A stretch of 64,000 bases of DNA, from assembly GCF_026410505.1 (NCBI RefSeq), contig NZ_JAPMIU010000003.1:248001-312000 (forward strand). The letters run 5' to 3'. The position numbers and the translations under genes were made by a program. Of the stretch, positions 34,296 through 43,205 are shown piece by piece. Below the pieces are notes generated by a model. That model searched no databases, was not told the DNA's origin, and saw nothing but the letters and a program-made list of their open reading frames with translations. The stretch's first letter is position 1. Every line of letters starts with the position of its first letter. This DNA is from Frateuria hangzhouensis. Lineage in GTDB: Bacteria > Pseudomonadota > Gammaproteobacteria > Xanthomonadales > Rhodanobacteraceae.

Positions 34296-35699
34296 TCATG
34301 CGAACCACCCATGCAGCATGAAACCACCGCGCTCGCCAGCCGGACAGAACGCCCAGGCGCGCTGGCCGGCGGCGGTTTCGACCACGTAGTAGTCGCGGCG
34401 CACGTCGCCGTCCCACCAGCCGCTCTCGATGCGCTCGGGGCCGGCCAGGATGCGCATCTCGCGATCGCGTAGCGGCACCGGTTGGGCCAGCAGCCAGCCG
34501 GGACGGGACAGCGGCGGTGCCGCGACGCTGTCGCCGTGGTCGCGCCAGGCGCGCTCGGGACGGTGGTCGGCGTGTACCGCCAGGCCGTGCACGGCGTCGT
34601 CGCCCAGCCGCGCGCGCAGGCGTTCGCGCAATTGTTCCCACGGCACGGCCTGTTGCGGTCGCACGTCGAACAGGTCGCGGCCGGCGGGCACGAACGGCGG
34701 CAGCTCGCGGGCGATCAGTTGCAGTGCGCGCACCGGGGCGGCCAGCTGCACCAGGTCCAGCCGGCCGCGGGCCAGCTCGAACAGCATGGCCGCATCGCGC
34801 TCGGGCGCGAGCAGGCCGATCGGTATGTCGGTGGCGGCGCCGCGGTCGTGTTCGAGCCGGAGCACGAAGCGCTGCACGCCGCCGTCGCGGCCGGCGAGGT
34901 ACGCGGCCAGGTCGCCGGTCATGCGGCGCAGCGGGAACAGCAGTTGGCCGGTAGCGCCGACCTCGTAGTTGAACTCGATGCGCGATTCGAAGTGGTCCGG
35001 CGGCTGGTAGAGCGTGAGCGGCGTGGCCAGCGTGCCGTCGAGGCGGTCGAGCTGGTCGAGGGTGTCGGTGCCCACGCGCCGGCCCAGCGCCGCACGCGGC
35101 AGCGCGTAAACCTGCGCGAGCCGGCGCAGGCCCATCCGGCGCAGGCTGCCGGCCGCCTCCGACGGCAGGCCCGCGCGTTCCACTGGCAACTGGCCCAGTG
35201 CCTGCTTCAATGGTGCCTCGTGGGTGATCGCCAGACCGTCGTGCACGCCGGCCAGCGCGCGCGCGGCCCACGGGTTGGGCGCCAGCGCGATGCGGTGGCG
35301 GAAGCCGAGCGCGGCCAGGTCTTCGCGCAGCATGGCTTCCATGCGCGGCCACGGGCCGAACAGGCGGAAACTCGCCTCCACTTCAATCAACAGCGCTGCA
35401 GGCATCTGTCGGCTGACCTGCGCGCCGTAGCGATAGGCCCATGCGGCGAGGAAGTCGTGCCAGCGCGTGGTTTCGGCCGGGTCGTGCTCGACCGCGGCAA
35501 AGCGCGCACAGATCGCCTGCGCGGTGGCCAGCGGCATGCCGGCACGCAGGCCGGCCGTTTTTGCCGCAGTGTTGACCGCGCGCAGCACGCGCCGCTGTAC
35601 CGGCCCGTCGACCAGCACCAATGGCTCGTCCGGCGTGGCATGGCGGCGCAGGACGCCGTCGAGTGCCAATTGCGGCAACAGAATGCAGGCCCACAACAT
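34296..35699 (-). CDS. imuB: ImuB, inactive Y-family polymerase subunit of the mutasome
   Basis: 467 residues from the ATG at 35699 ([17 protein letters not shown]); the longer upstream frame overlaps imuA. It has the Y-family fold ([31 protein letters not shown]), but the catalytic acidic residues of true Y polymerases are replaced, as usual for ImuB. The C-terminal region would bind the sliding clamp and ImuA/DnaE2. It sits 11 bp downstream of imuA in the SOS operon. Confidence 0.93.
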   Translation of the reverse strand: MLWACILLPQLALDGVLRRHATPDEPLVLVDGPVQRRVLRAVNTAAKTAGLRAGMPLATAQAICARFAAVEHDPAETTRWHDFLAAWAYRYGAQVSRQMPAALLIEVEASFRLFGPWPRMEAMLREDLAALGFRHRIALAPNPWAARALAGVHDGLAITHEAPLKQALGQLPVERAGLPSEAAGSLRRMGLRRLAQVYALPRAALGRRVGTDTLDQLDRLDGTLATPLTLYQPPDHFESRIEFNYEVGATGQLLFPLRRMTGDLAAYLAGRDGGVQRFVLRLEHDRGAATDIPIGLLAPERDAAMLFELARGRLDLVQLAAPVRALQLIARELPPFVPAGRDLFDVRPQQAVPWEQLRERLRARLGDDAVHGLAVHADHRPERAWRDHGDSVAAPPLSRPGWLLAQPVPLRDREMRILAGPERIESGWWDGDVRRDYYVVETAAGQRAWAFCPAGERGGFMLHGWFA

Positions 35700-35710
35700 C
35701 GGCGTGGACC

Positions 35711-36385
35711 TCAGGCGCGATCCGGGACAGCTGCGAAGAGACTGCCGGGACTCGATGTGGTGGACATGCCTGCCGGCAGCGGCCAGGGCAACGGCCGCGC
35801 CGGGGGATTGCCGCCGCGGCACTTGAGCACGCGCAGGCGCGCGGGGTTCGTTTCCAGTGCCAGCCGCAACGCCGCCGGCGAAGCGTGGGCGGCGGCCGAT
35901 GCCGGGCGCATCGCCAGTCCCAGACATTGACCGGTTTCCGCCGCCAGCTGCAGCCGGCGCAGCGTGCGGTCGTCGGGCTGCTGCGGCCAGCACAGCACGG
36001 CGGCGCAGGCGGCCGAGCGCAGGCATTGCTCGGTGGCCCAGGGCACGTCGCGCGGTTCGGCGCGCACCACCTGCAGGCGGTCCAGTTGCACACCGGCATG
36101 GGCCCAGGCGGCGGGAAAGGGCAGGTAGGGCGGGGCGACCAGCGCGACCAGGCCGCCGGCCCGGGTCAGGCGCGCCAGCGTCGGCCACAGCAGGGTCAGT
36201 TCGCCGATGCCGTCCAGCGGCAGCAGCACTTCGCTCAGCGCGCCTTCGGGCCAGCCGCCGCCGGGCAGTGCGGCGTCCAGCAGCGCAAAGCCGGTCGGCT
36301 GGCGCGAAGGCGCGCGTGCCTGCGGCTGGCCGCGCCAGAGGCGGCGCGCGTCGAACAGATGATCGAGGGCGACCACGTTGCTCAT
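35711..36385 (-). CDS. imuA: ImuA, SulA/RecA-like mutasome accessory protein
   Basis: 224 residues. TGFALLDAALPGGGWPEGAL is the ImuA signature resembling the RecA N-terminal core, with a degenerate Walker A. AQxCLRSAA-like helices and the Pro-rich end follow. ImuA binds RecA and ImuB to bring DnaE2 to stalled forks. The start ATG at 36385 is 208 bp from the lexA stop; that gap contains palindromes but no gene. First structural gene of imuAB-dnaE2. Confidence 0.9.
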   Translation of the reverse strand: MSNVVALDHLFDARRLWRGQPQARAPSRQPTGFALLDAALPGGGWPEGALSEVLLPLDGIGELTLLWPTLARLTRAGGLVALVAPPYLPFPAAWAHAGVQLDRLQVVRAEPRDVPWATEQCLRSAACAAVLCWPQQPDDRTLRRLQLAAETGQCLGLAMRPASAAAHASPAALRLALETNPARLRVLKCRGGNPPARPLPWPLPAGMSTTSSPGSLFAAVPDRA

Positions 36386-36400
36386 GCGCGCGCGCTCGTG

Positions 36401-36454
36401 GGGCGGGCTTCAGCCCACCATGGCGGCGCGGGAAGATGGGCCGAAGCCCGCCCT
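36401..36454. repeat. Extragenic palindrome (family C), copy 2
   Basis: GGGCGGGCTTCAGCCCACC and a diverged reverse copy (GGGCCGAAGCCCGCCCT) between imuA and lexA. Related to 30231-30297. A second element of the CCCTCTCCCCGGAGGGGAGA type follows at about 36540-36569. Together they fill the lexA-imuA spacer. Confidence 0.7.
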
Positions 36455-36593
36455 GTGAAACTGTCGATGGCAATGATGGTGTTCATGTGGATTGCGAGTC
36501 GCTTCGAGCCGGGCGCGAGGCCAGCCTTGGCCCTTCACCCCAGCCCTCTCCCCGGAGGGGAGAGGGGGCAGATCCGGCCTGCGTGGGCGTTCA

Positions 36594-37202
36594 TCAGCCG
36601 GGCCTCACCAGCCCCGCGAACAGGCCTTCGATGGCGAAGTCGGTGGCGCGCGGGTCCACCTCGATCGGTGTGTAGGCCGGGTTGCGTGGCAGCAGGCGGA
36701 TGTGGCCGTTCTCGCGCTCGAACCGCTTGACGGTGAACTCGCCCTCCAGCCGCGCCACCACGGTCTGGCCGTGGCGCGCCTCGGGCGTGCGGTGCACGCC
36801 GATCAGGTCGCCGGGGAGGATGCCGTCCAGCAGCATCGACTCGCCCACCACTTCGAGCAGGTAATCGGGCTTGAGTCGGAACAGCGAAACATCCAGCGCG
36901 ACCTCGCGGCGTACTTCGGCATCCGACCCGATCGGCCGGCCCGCCGCCACGCGGCCGAGCAACGGCACCTGCAGGGTTCCGGTGGCCGGCGCGACGTCGC
37001 GCAGGCGAATGCCGCGCGCCTTGCCGGGCACCAGTTCGATATGGCCTTCACGTGCCAGTACCTCCAGGTGCAGGCGCGCCGAACGGTTCTGTTTCAGCCC
37101 CAGCGCGGCGGCGATCTGCAGCTGCGATGGCGGGTAGCCGTGGGCCGCGATGTGCGCTCGCAGGTAGTCGAGCAGTGCCTGGCGGGTGGGGGTAAGGGTC
37201 AT
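36594..37202 (-). CDS. lexA: LexA repressor (mutasome-linked LexA)
   Basis: 202 residues. The N-terminal winged helix recognises DNA (PPSQLQIAAALGLKQNRSAR). The cleavage site Ala-Gly is in RVAAGRPI, the catalytic Ser in VVGESMLLDG and Lys in EFTVKRFE. It represses SOS genes and self-cleaves with RecA. It is upstream of imuA-imuB-dnaE2 on the same strand, the layout of Xanthomonad lexA-linked mutasome cassettes. The start ATG at 37202 has no evident Shine-Dalgarno; a palindrome occupies that place. Confidence 0.95.
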   Translation of the reverse strand: MTLTPTRQALLDYLRAHIAAHGYPPSQLQIAAALGLKQNRSARLHLEVLAREGHIELVPGKARGIRLRDVAPATGTLQVPLLGRVAAGRPIGSDAEVRREVALDVSLFRLKPDYLLEVVGESMLLDGILPGDLIGVHRTPEARHGQTVVARLEGEFTVKRFERENGHIRLLPRNPAYTPIEVDPRATDFAIEGLFAGLVRPG

Positions 37203-37205
37203 GGT

Positions 37206-37219
37206 TACTAATATTAGTA
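37206..37219 (-). promoter_or_regulatory. Probable LexA operator upstream of lexA
   Basis: A perfect 14-bp palindrome, TACTAATATTAGTA, lies 3 bp before the lexA start codon. It is AT-rich in a GC-rich setting and resembles the TTAG/TACTA half-sites described for Xanthomonad lexA promoters. It is placed where the ribosome binding site should be, so autorepression by LexA and control of the whole cassette is likely. Confidence 0.75.
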
Positions 37220-37354
37220 CATCGGGAAAGGTCGCGGCAGAGGGAGGCTTTTGGCATCATTTCGTTAAGGGGAATCCGGCGGTTTGCCGAAAGCGTGAAG
37301 GCCCAGCGGACTTCGACCTGTCCGCGAAGGGTTTCAGTGCGTGTGGGGGAAAAC

Positions 37355-40300
37355 ATGGTGTCCGCTTTGCTGCTGGGCGTTGGCTTGCTGCTGGGTGTGC
37401 CCGCGGCAACCGCCGGCGTGCCGGCCTCCGCTCCCGCCGGGGCGGCCTCGAAAGGCGCGTTGCCGACGCCGCAGTTCCGTCGCTACGGCAGCGTCGACGG
37501 GTTGCCCAGCAGCCTGGTCTACACCGCCGTGCAGGCGCCGGACGGCACCATGTGGTTCGGCACCAAGAACGGCATCGCCCGCTTCGACGGAGTCGAGTTC
37601 CGCAATTACCGCCACCTCTCCGGTGACCCGGGGTCGCTCTACAGCAATGGCATTTCCTCGCTGCTGATCGATCGGCAGGGCCGGCTGTGGGCCGGCGGCC
37701 TGGACGCGGGCCTGAACCGCCTGGATGCCGCCAACGGCACGTTCCGGCACTGGGGCCATGACCCGGCCGATGCCGGCAGCCTGGTCAGCGAGAAGGTCTG
37801 GGCGCTGGCGCAGGCCGCCGACGGCAGCCTGTGGGTGGGTACCCGCTACGGGCTGGACCGGATGCGCGCGGATGGCCGCTTCGAGCACGTCGTCAACCCG
37901 CTCGCCGGGCCGAAACCGGCCGATTTCGGCGAGGTGTCCGCGCTCTACGTCGATTCCCGGCAGCAGTTGTGGACCGGCGGCGCCAACGGCGTGTTCCGGC
38001 GCGACACCGATGGCCGCTGGCACCACGTGCTGCCGGCCGAGCCGGACCAGCCGATGGACGCCTGGCGCATCGACGGCAACGGCGATGAAGTGCGCATCGC
38101 CACCGCGCGGGGTCTGCTGGTGATCGGCGCCGATGGCCATGCCCACCGCTTCGCCCGCGACCAGTTGCCCGACACCAACGTGATGGTCAGTACCCGCGAC
38201 CACGCCGGGCGGCTGTGGATCGGCACCCAGCGCGGCCTGTTCCTGCAGGTGCGCGCGGGCGACCCGGTGATCCCGGTGATGGACAAGCCGGTGCTGTACG
38301 GCAACCTGCCCGGTACCTGGGTGTGGCAGCTCTACGTCGACCGTGAAGGCGGCCTGTGGGTGACCATGCTCGACGGCGGCGTGGCCTACCTCGCGCCCGG
38401 CTGGTACAGCTTCAGCCGCTACACGCACGTCCCCGACGACCCCGCCAGCCTGCGCGATCCGGTGGCCACCACCATGGCGCGCGGGCGCGATCGCCGGCAT
38501 GTCTGGGTGGGCGAACGCGACGGCCGGGTCGATCGGCTCGACCCCTACACCGGCGTGGTGGAGCACGTGCTGTCGGGTTTGCGCGGCGACGTCGTCGGCA
38601 TGACCGAGGGCGACGGCGGTCGCCTGTGGGTGGCGGTGCAGGGCGGGCTCTACCGGACGCACGGCGCCCGGGCCGATCGCGTCGATCCGGACGGCGGCAT
38701 GATCCGGCATCCGCTGGAGGTCGAGCCCGGCCCCGACGATCGCCTGTACGTGCGCACCTTCGGCGAAGGCCTGTTCCGGGTCGACCCGGACACGCTGGAG
38801 GTGACGCCGGTGCCGATGCACCACGCCGACGACAAGATGCTGTGGGGCGCGCAGATGACGCTCAACGATCGCGGCACGTTCTACTACGCCAGCGAAGGGG
38901 GGCTGATGCAGCTGGACCCCACGCACACCTTCTTCGAACCGGTGCCCGGCGGTCCCACCGGCGCCTCGGTGGAGGCTTTCAGCTTCTCGCCCGACGGCAT
39001 GTGGCTGGCCACCCCCGACGGGCTCGAGCAGTACCGGTACCACGACGACGGACTGGCGCTGGTGCGCCACGTGGACATGGCGCACGGCTGGCCGTCGGTG
39101 GGCGTGGTGGACATGCGCGTGGACGCGCGCGGGCGGGTGTGGATCTTCGGCACCGACGGCCTGTGGCGCTTCGATCCGGATTCGGGCCGCTTCCGCTCGT
39201 TCGGCCTGCAGGACGGCCTGAGCAACACCGAATTCTCCCGCGGCTACGCGCTGATGCCCGACGGCAATCTCTACGCGCCGACCCTGGGCGGCGTGGTCGC
39301 CTTCAACCCCGACCGCGTCTGCGAGCAGGCCACCGTGCCGCAACTGGCGCTGACCCGCGTGCGCGTGCGCCGCCACGGCCAATTGGTGGATCTGCCGCTG
39401 GGCCCGGGCCCGGTCGAGGTGGACTGGCGCGACCGCGAGCTGGGCGTGGAGGCGCGGTTGTTCTCCTACGTCGACCCGGCGGCCAACCGCTACCGTTTCC
39501 GGCTTGCCGGCCTGGACAGCACCTGGGTCGACGTCGACAGCCGCGGCGAGCGCGAGTTCGCCGGCCTGGGCGTCGGCGACTACACGCTGAGGGCGATGGG
39601 CGTGGGCGCCGGCGGCGCCTGGGCGGAACTGCCCAAGCCGCTGCACATCCACGTCGAGGCGCCGCCGTGGGCGCGCTGGTGGGCCTGGTTGACCTACGCC
39701 ATCACGCTGGGCCTGAGCGTGTGGCTGGCGCTGTGGGTGTGGCGCCGGCGCATTGCGCAACACCATCGCATCGCGCTGGCCGAACAGCAGCGTTGCCTGG
39801 CCGAGGAGGCCAGCGCCGCCAAGACGCAGTTCCTGGCTACCCTGAGCCATGAAATCCGCACGCCGATGACCGGCGTGATGGGCATGGCCGAACTGCTGCT
39901 CACCACGACCCTGCGGCCCGAACAGCGCGATTACACGCTGGCCATGCAACGCTCCGGCGGCATGTTGCTCAAGCTGCTCAACGATGCGCTGGACCTGGCC
40001 CGCATCGAGGCCGGCCGACTGGAGCTGGAGCTCGCGCCGTTCGACCCGCGCCAACTGGCCAGGGACGTCGCGCAACTGCAGATCGGCCACGCCCAGGCCA
40101 AGCGGCTGGGCTTCACGGTGGAACTGGCCGACGACCTGCCGCCCAAGGTCATCGGCGACGCGGTGCGCATCAAGCAGGTGCTGCTCAACCTGACCCACAA
40201 CGCACTCAAGTTCACCGAGTACGGCAGCGTGAAGCTGCGCGCGGAGTACGGCAGCGAAGGCCTGCTCTTCAGCATCGCCGACACCGGTCCGGGCATTGCC

Positions 40301-40936
40301 GAAGCCGCGCAGGCGCGGCTGTTCCAGCGCTTCGAGCAGATCGACGGTCCGCAACGGCGCGCCGGCAGCGGCCTGGGGCTGGCGATCTGCCGCGAACTGG
40401 TCGGCATGATGGGCGGCAGCATCGAACTGAAGTCGCGACTGGCCCATGGCAGCACCTTCCACGTGCGCCTGCCGTTGCAAGTGGCCGAAGGCGCCGCCGC
40501 CGGCGCGATCACGCAGCTGCCCATCGGCCGCATCCTGCACGTGCTGCTGGTGGAGGACGACGCGATCGTCGCCGCCGTGATCCGCGGCCAGCTCGAACGC
40601 CAGCGCCACCGCGTCTGCTATGTCGCCAACGGCCTGGGAGCGCTCGCCGAACTGGAGCACTCGTCATTCGACGTCGTGCTGCTGGACCTGGACCTGCCCG
40701 GGGTCGACGGCTTCCAGATCGCCCGCCTGATCCGCCAGCGCGAAGAGCCTGGCCATCGCGTGCCAATCATCGCCATCACCGCGCGCGCCGGCGGCGACGA
40801 GGAGGCGCGTGCCCACGAAGCCGGCATGGATGCGTTCCTGCGTAAGCCCTTCAGCGGGGAGAACCTGGCGGAGTTGTTCGTGCAACTGGTGCCCGAACCC
40901 GAGGCACCCGCCACCGAGGCCGGCGAGCCGGCCTGA
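37355..40936 (+). CDS. Hybrid sensor histidine kinase/response regulator with two-component propeller
   Basis: 1193 residues from the ATG at 37355 after GGGGGA. Layout: signal peptide (1-22); two seven-bladed-type propellers of Reg_prop repeats (about 35-680; many DGTMWFGT/DRQGRLWAGG units); Y_Y_Y domain (about 690-770); one membrane helix (about 785-808, WWAWLTYAITLGLSVWLALW); HisKA with phospho-His in ATLSHEIRTPM (about 830-895); HATPase (about 940-1055, DTGPGIAEAA, GSGLGLAICREL); receiver (about 1070-1185, phospho-Asp in VVLLDLDLPGVDG). Periplasmic sensing of a ligand, often a sugar polymer, is typical. No output regulator gene lies next to it. Confidence 0.93.
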   Translation: MVSALLLGVGLLLGVPAATAGVPASAPAGAASKGALPTPQFRRYGSVDGLPSSLVYTAVQAPDGTMWFGTKNGIARFDGVEFRNYRHLSGDPGSLYSNGISSLLIDRQGRLWAGGLDAGLNRLDAANGTFRHWGHDPADAGSLVSEKVWALAQAADGSLWVGTRYGLDRMRADGRFEHVVNPLAGPKPADFGEVSALYVDSRQQLWTGGANGVFRRDTDGRWHHVLPAEPDQPMDAWRIDGNGDEVRIATARGLLVIGADGHAHRFARDQLPDTNVMVSTRDHAGRLWIGTQRGLFLQVRAGDPVIPVMDKPVLYGNLPGTWVWQLYVDREGGLWVTMLDGGVAYLAPGWYSFSRYTHVPDDPASLRDPVATTMARGRDRRHVWVGERDGRVDRLDPYTGVVEHVLSGLRGDVVGMTEGDGGRLWVAVQGGLYRTHGARADRVDPDGGMIRHPLEVEPGPDDRLYVRTFGEGLFRVDPDTLEVTPVPMHHADDKMLWGAQMTLNDRGTFYYASEGGLMQLDPTHTFFEPVPGGPTGASVEAFSFSPDGMWLATPDGLEQYRYHDDGLALVRHVDMAHGWPSVGVVDMRVDARGRVWIFGTDGLWRFDPDSGRFRSFGLQDGLSNTEFSRGYALMPDGNLYAPTLGGVVAFNPDRVCEQATVPQLALTRVRVRRHGQLVDLPLGPGPVEVDWRDRELGVEARLFSYVDPAANRYRFRLAGLDSTWVDVDSRGEREFAGLGVGDYTLRAMGVGAGGAWAELPKPLHIHVEAPPWARWWAWLTYAITLGLSVWLALWVWRRRIAQHHRIALAEQQRCLAEEASAAKTQFLATLSHEIRTPMTGVMGMAELLLTTTLRPEQRDYTLAMQRSGGMLLKLLNDALDLARIEAGRLELELAPFDPRQLARDVAQLQIGHAQAKRLGFTVELADDLPPKVIGDAVRIKQVLLNLTHNALKFTEYGSVKLRAEYGSEGLLFSIADTGPGIAEAAQARLFQRFEQIDGPQRRAGSGLGLAICRELVGMMGGSIELKSRLAHGSTFHVRLPLQVAEGAAAGAITQLPIGRILHVLLVEDDAIVAAVIRGQLERQRHRVCYVANGLGALAELEHSSFDVVLLDLDLPGVDGFQIARLIRQREEPGHRVPIIAITARAGGDEEARAHEAGMDAFLRKPFSGENLAELFVQLVPEPEAPATEAGEPA

Positions 40937-41014
40937 GCGGAACCGGTGCCCGTTCTCGCGCCGGCCACACGGAATGCGCGACGCTCGCAGCGTGTAACCG
41001 GAGGAGCCATACCC

Positions 41015-41263
41015 GTGAACAAACACCCGCAAGCAAAGCCCGGCCCGCGCGACGCTACCGGCAGCCAGGGCAGACACGACCGGCTCGATGCCATCGAGCA
41101 AGCGGACAACCGCACGGAGCATCTCAACCCCGGCCGCGGCAGCGTGTCGACCGATCCGGTCGAAGACATGCTGGAGGCGGCCGAAAGCAACGCGGACTAC
41201 AAGGACGAAGCCAACCGCGTGACGCCTGTGCAGGGCCCGCCCGACCAGTCCGGCAACGTCTGA
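41015..41263 (+). CDS. Small hydrophilic protein of unknown function
   Basis: 82 residues from a GTG at 41015, with GGAGGAG 7 nt upstream; an earlier ATG (40946) in frame has no ribosome binding site. The sequence is rich in Asp, Asn, Gln and Pro (VSTDPVEDMLEAAESNADYK) with no membrane segment or known domain, and is likely disordered. It begins 78 bp after the hybrid kinase stop and could be cotranscribed. The strong Shine-Dalgarno is the main support. Confidence 0.6.
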   Translation: MNKHPQAKPGPRDATGSQGRHDRLDAIEQADNRTEHLNPGRGSVSTDPVEDMLEAAESNADYKDEANRVTPVQGPPDQSGNV

Positions 41264-41406
41264 GCCCCAAAGTGAAGAGGCTGGATCGCGGAGGCATCCG
41301 GTCGCCGGAGTCGGGGTCGGCGATGCAGGGGACGATGACGGGAAAGCGCGTCAGTCCGCCAGCGTCATGACTGCACCCGGATCTGCAGCGCGAGGCCACC
41401 GGGGCA

Positions 41407-41545
41407 TCAATCGTAGTGGAGCGTGCCGCCAAGCTGATGGGCCACGGTGTTGATCACCAGCGTGGTGCCGAACCCGGCGCCCCGGTTCGGCTTCGACCAG
41501 CGGGCCGCCACTTTCCGCCCAATGCAAGGCCAGCTCATCGGCTTC
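41407..41545 (-). pseudogene. C-terminal remnant of an HWE/HisKA_2-type histidine kinase
   Basis: Two minus-strand frames together read ELALHWAESGGPLVEAEP and then GFGTTLVINTVAHQLGGTLH, ending YD-stop at 41407. This is the end of an HWE-family ATPase domain (W-x-E-x-GGP-V then GFGT-LI). A frameshift lies between the halves near 41480, and the rest of the kinase is absent. It begins next to the tRNA-Phe terminator, so it may be debris from an insertion or deletion at the tRNA gene. The rest of 41264-41594 shows no gene. Confidence 0.6.
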
Positions 41546-41557
41546 CCTGCTTCGCGC

Positions 41558-41586
41558 AAACAAAAGCCCACCACATGGGTGGGCTT
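41558..41586 (-). terminator. Intrinsic terminator of tRNA-Phe
   Basis: On the minus strand the stem AGCCCACC/GGTGGGCT is followed by TTTTGTTT, 9 bp after the tRNA 3' end. Canonical form. Confidence 0.85.
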
Positions 41587-41594
41587 CGTCTGGA

Positions 41595-41670
41595 TGGTGG
41601 CCGGGGACGGAATCGAACCGCCGACACGGGGATTTTCAATCCCCTGCTCTACCAACTGAGCTACCCGGCC
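41595..41670 (-). tRNA. tRNA-Phe (GAA)
   Basis: The minus strand gives a 76-nt cloverleaf. The acceptor stem is GGCCGGG/CCCGGCC with encoded CCA. The D arm is TAGCTCAGTTGGTAGAGCA, and the anticodon arm GGGGATTGAAAATCCCC has anticodon GAA. The T arm is GGCGGTTCGATTCCGTC. All stems pair well. Followed by a terminator at 41558-41586. Confidence 0.98.
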
Positions 41671-41737
41671 GGGATCTGGGCAGGACGCGTGGCGCGTGCT
41701 GCGGAGCCGCGCATTTAAGCGGATGCGGGCGCGGGCG

Positions 41738-42013
41738 TCAAGGCTGCTCGGGTGCGACGTAGCCGGCCGGTTGCTCGACGTCGCCGCCGAAGAAGTACTT
41801 CTCCATCTGCTCGCCGAGGAACTGCCGGGTCTTCGCTTCCAGCGGGTTCAGTCGGTATTCGTTGATCAGCATGGTCTGGTGGGCGAGCCACTGCTGCCAG
41901 GCCTGTTTCGATACGTGTTCGTAGACGCGCTGGCCGAGCGGGCCGGGCCAGGGGGCGAAGTCGAGGCCTTCGGCATCGATGTCGAGTTTGGCGCAGTGGA
42001 CGGTGCGGGACAT
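41738..42013 (-). CDS. yggX: Oxidative damage protection protein YggX (Fe-trafficking)
   Basis: 91 residues, exactly the family length, starting [20 protein letters not shown]. Conserved FGRxC-like H-C at residues 6-7, [20 protein letters not shown] and NEYRLNPLE identify YggX. It protects iron-sulfur clusters and contributes to iron trafficking in the cytosol. It lies downstream of mutY, itself a 4Fe-4S protein, as in many gammaproteobacteria; a repeat pair occupies the gap. Confidence 0.95.
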   Translation of the reverse strand: MSRTVHCAKLDIDAEGLDFAPWPGPLGQRVYEHVSKQAWQQWLAHQTMLINEYRLNPLEAKTRQFLGEQMEKYFFGGDVEQPAGYVAPEQP

Positions 42014-42030
42014 GCGGAGATTCCTCGATA

Positions 42031-42132
42031 CCGTTCGCACCGAGCGTAGGCCGCAGGCCGGAGTCGAAGGACCGCGCTGCGGCGGCGCTTCGACTTCGCC
42101 CGCTTGTCGCGGGCTACGCTCAGCGCGAACGG
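42031..42132. repeat. Extragenic inverted repeat (family B), copy 2, overlapping the mutY stop
   Basis: CCGTTCGCACCGAGCGTAGG and the opposing CTACGCTCAGCGCGAACGG form an inverted pair separated by the CGAAGG/CTTCGA arms. The mutY stop codon (42120-42122) and its last codons are inside the right arm. Same family as 28083-28227. Confidence 0.75.
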
Positions 42133-43205
42133 CTGGTGTGTGGCGCGAGCGATGGATGCAACGTTTCGAGCAGGGTACGTACCGGGGCGGGCAGGCCGAG
42201 GTCCGGCCATTCGTCGCGGGCGTACCAGCGCAGCGCCGCATTATCGGCGATCGCGGGGTGGGCTGTCGCGCCGTCGAACAGCAGCGGTTCGATGTTGAGC
42301 CGGTAGTGACTGAAGACGTGGACGAACGGCGTGAGCGCTTGCGCGTCGTCGAGTTGCGCGTGGGTTTGCGCCAGGCGCCAGGCGGCTTCGTGGCCGGGCG
42401 CTTCGGGCAGGCTCCACAGGCCGGACCAGACGCCGCTCGGACCGCGCCGCTCAAGCAGCACGCGGCCGTGCGCATCGCGCAGCACCAGCATGGTGGTGGC
42501 GCGGGTGGGCACGGTCTTGCCCGGCTTGCGGGTGGGCAGTTGCGCGGTGCGGCCTTCGCGGCGCGCGATGCAGGCGTCGGTGAGCGGGCAGGCCAGGCAC
42601 AGCGGGCGCGAGCGCACACAGACGGTGGCGCCCAGGTCCATGATCGCCTGGGTGTAGTCGGCCACGCGCTGGTGCGGCGTGTGCGCCTCGGCGTGTTGCC
42701 ACAGCAGTTTCTCGACGGCGCTTTGGCCGGGATGGCCCTCGATGCCGTGGTAGCGGGTGAGCACGCGCTTGACGTTGCCGTCGAGGATCGGCAAGCGCAG
42801 GCCGTGCGCCTGGGCCAGGATCGCGCCGGCGGTCGAGCGGCCGATGCCGGGCAGCGCGGCCAGCGATTCGAAGTCGCGCGGCAGCTCGCCGCCGTGGCGC
42901 TCGACGCAGAGCTGCGCCGCGCGGTGCAGGAAGCGCGCGCGGCGGTAGTAGCCCAGCCCGGACCACAGCGCGAGCACGCGGTCTTCCTCCGCCGCGGCGA
43001 GCGCGGGCAGGGTGGGCAACGCCTCGGTGAAACGCAGGAAATAGGGAACGACCGTGGCGACCTGCGTCTGTTGCAGCATCACCTCCGACAGCCATACGCG
43101 GTAGGCGTCGCGAAGGCCGTCCGGCGCGGCAGCTTGCCAGGGAAGGTCGTGGCGCCCGTGGCGATCGAACCACGGCAGCAGTCGGGTGGCGAGGGTGGAA
43201 CTCAT
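42120..43205 (-). CDS. mutY: A/G-specific adenine glycosylase MutY
   Basis: 361 residues. The HhH-GPD domain contains [17 protein letters not shown] and [14 protein letters not shown] with the catalytic Asp in [10 protein letters not shown]. The 4Fe-4S cluster loop is C-x6-C-x2-C-x5-C ([17 protein letters not shown]). The C-terminal NUDIX-like domain (about 225-350) recognises 8-oxoG. It removes adenine opposite 8-oxoguanine. Its start overlaps the AsmA-like gene by 4 bp. The final residues (TSRSR) are encoded by an extragenic repeat that has reached the stop codon. Confidence 0.96.
   Translation of the reverse strand: MSSTLATRLLPWFDRHGRHDLPWQAAAPDGLRDAYRVWLSEVMLQQTQVATVVPYFLRFTEALPTLPALAAAEEDRVLALWSGLGYYRRARFLHRAAQLCVERHGGELPRDFESLAALPGIGRSTAGAILAQAHGLRLPILDGNVKRVLTRYHGIEGHPGQSAVEKLLWQHAEAHTPHQRVADYTQAIMDLGATVCVRSRPLCLACPLTDACIARREGRTAQLPTRKPGKTVPTRATTMLVLRDAHGRVLLERRGPSGVWSGLWSLPEAPGHEAAWRLAQTHAQLDDAQALTPFVHVFSHYRLNIEPLLFDGATAHPAIADNAALRWYARDEWPDLGLPAPVRTLLETLHPSLAPHTSRSR

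Noticed and set aside
31391-34321. Long open frame on the plus strand opposite dnaE2
   Set aside because: It is the antisense of a high-GC coding region; the translation is low-complexity and matches no family, while the minus strand encodes a clear DnaE2.
37334-40660. Long open frame on the minus strand opposite the hybrid sensor kinase
   Set aside because: Its composition is His/Gln/Arg-rich with no domains, and it exists only because of codon bias in the real gene on the plus strand.
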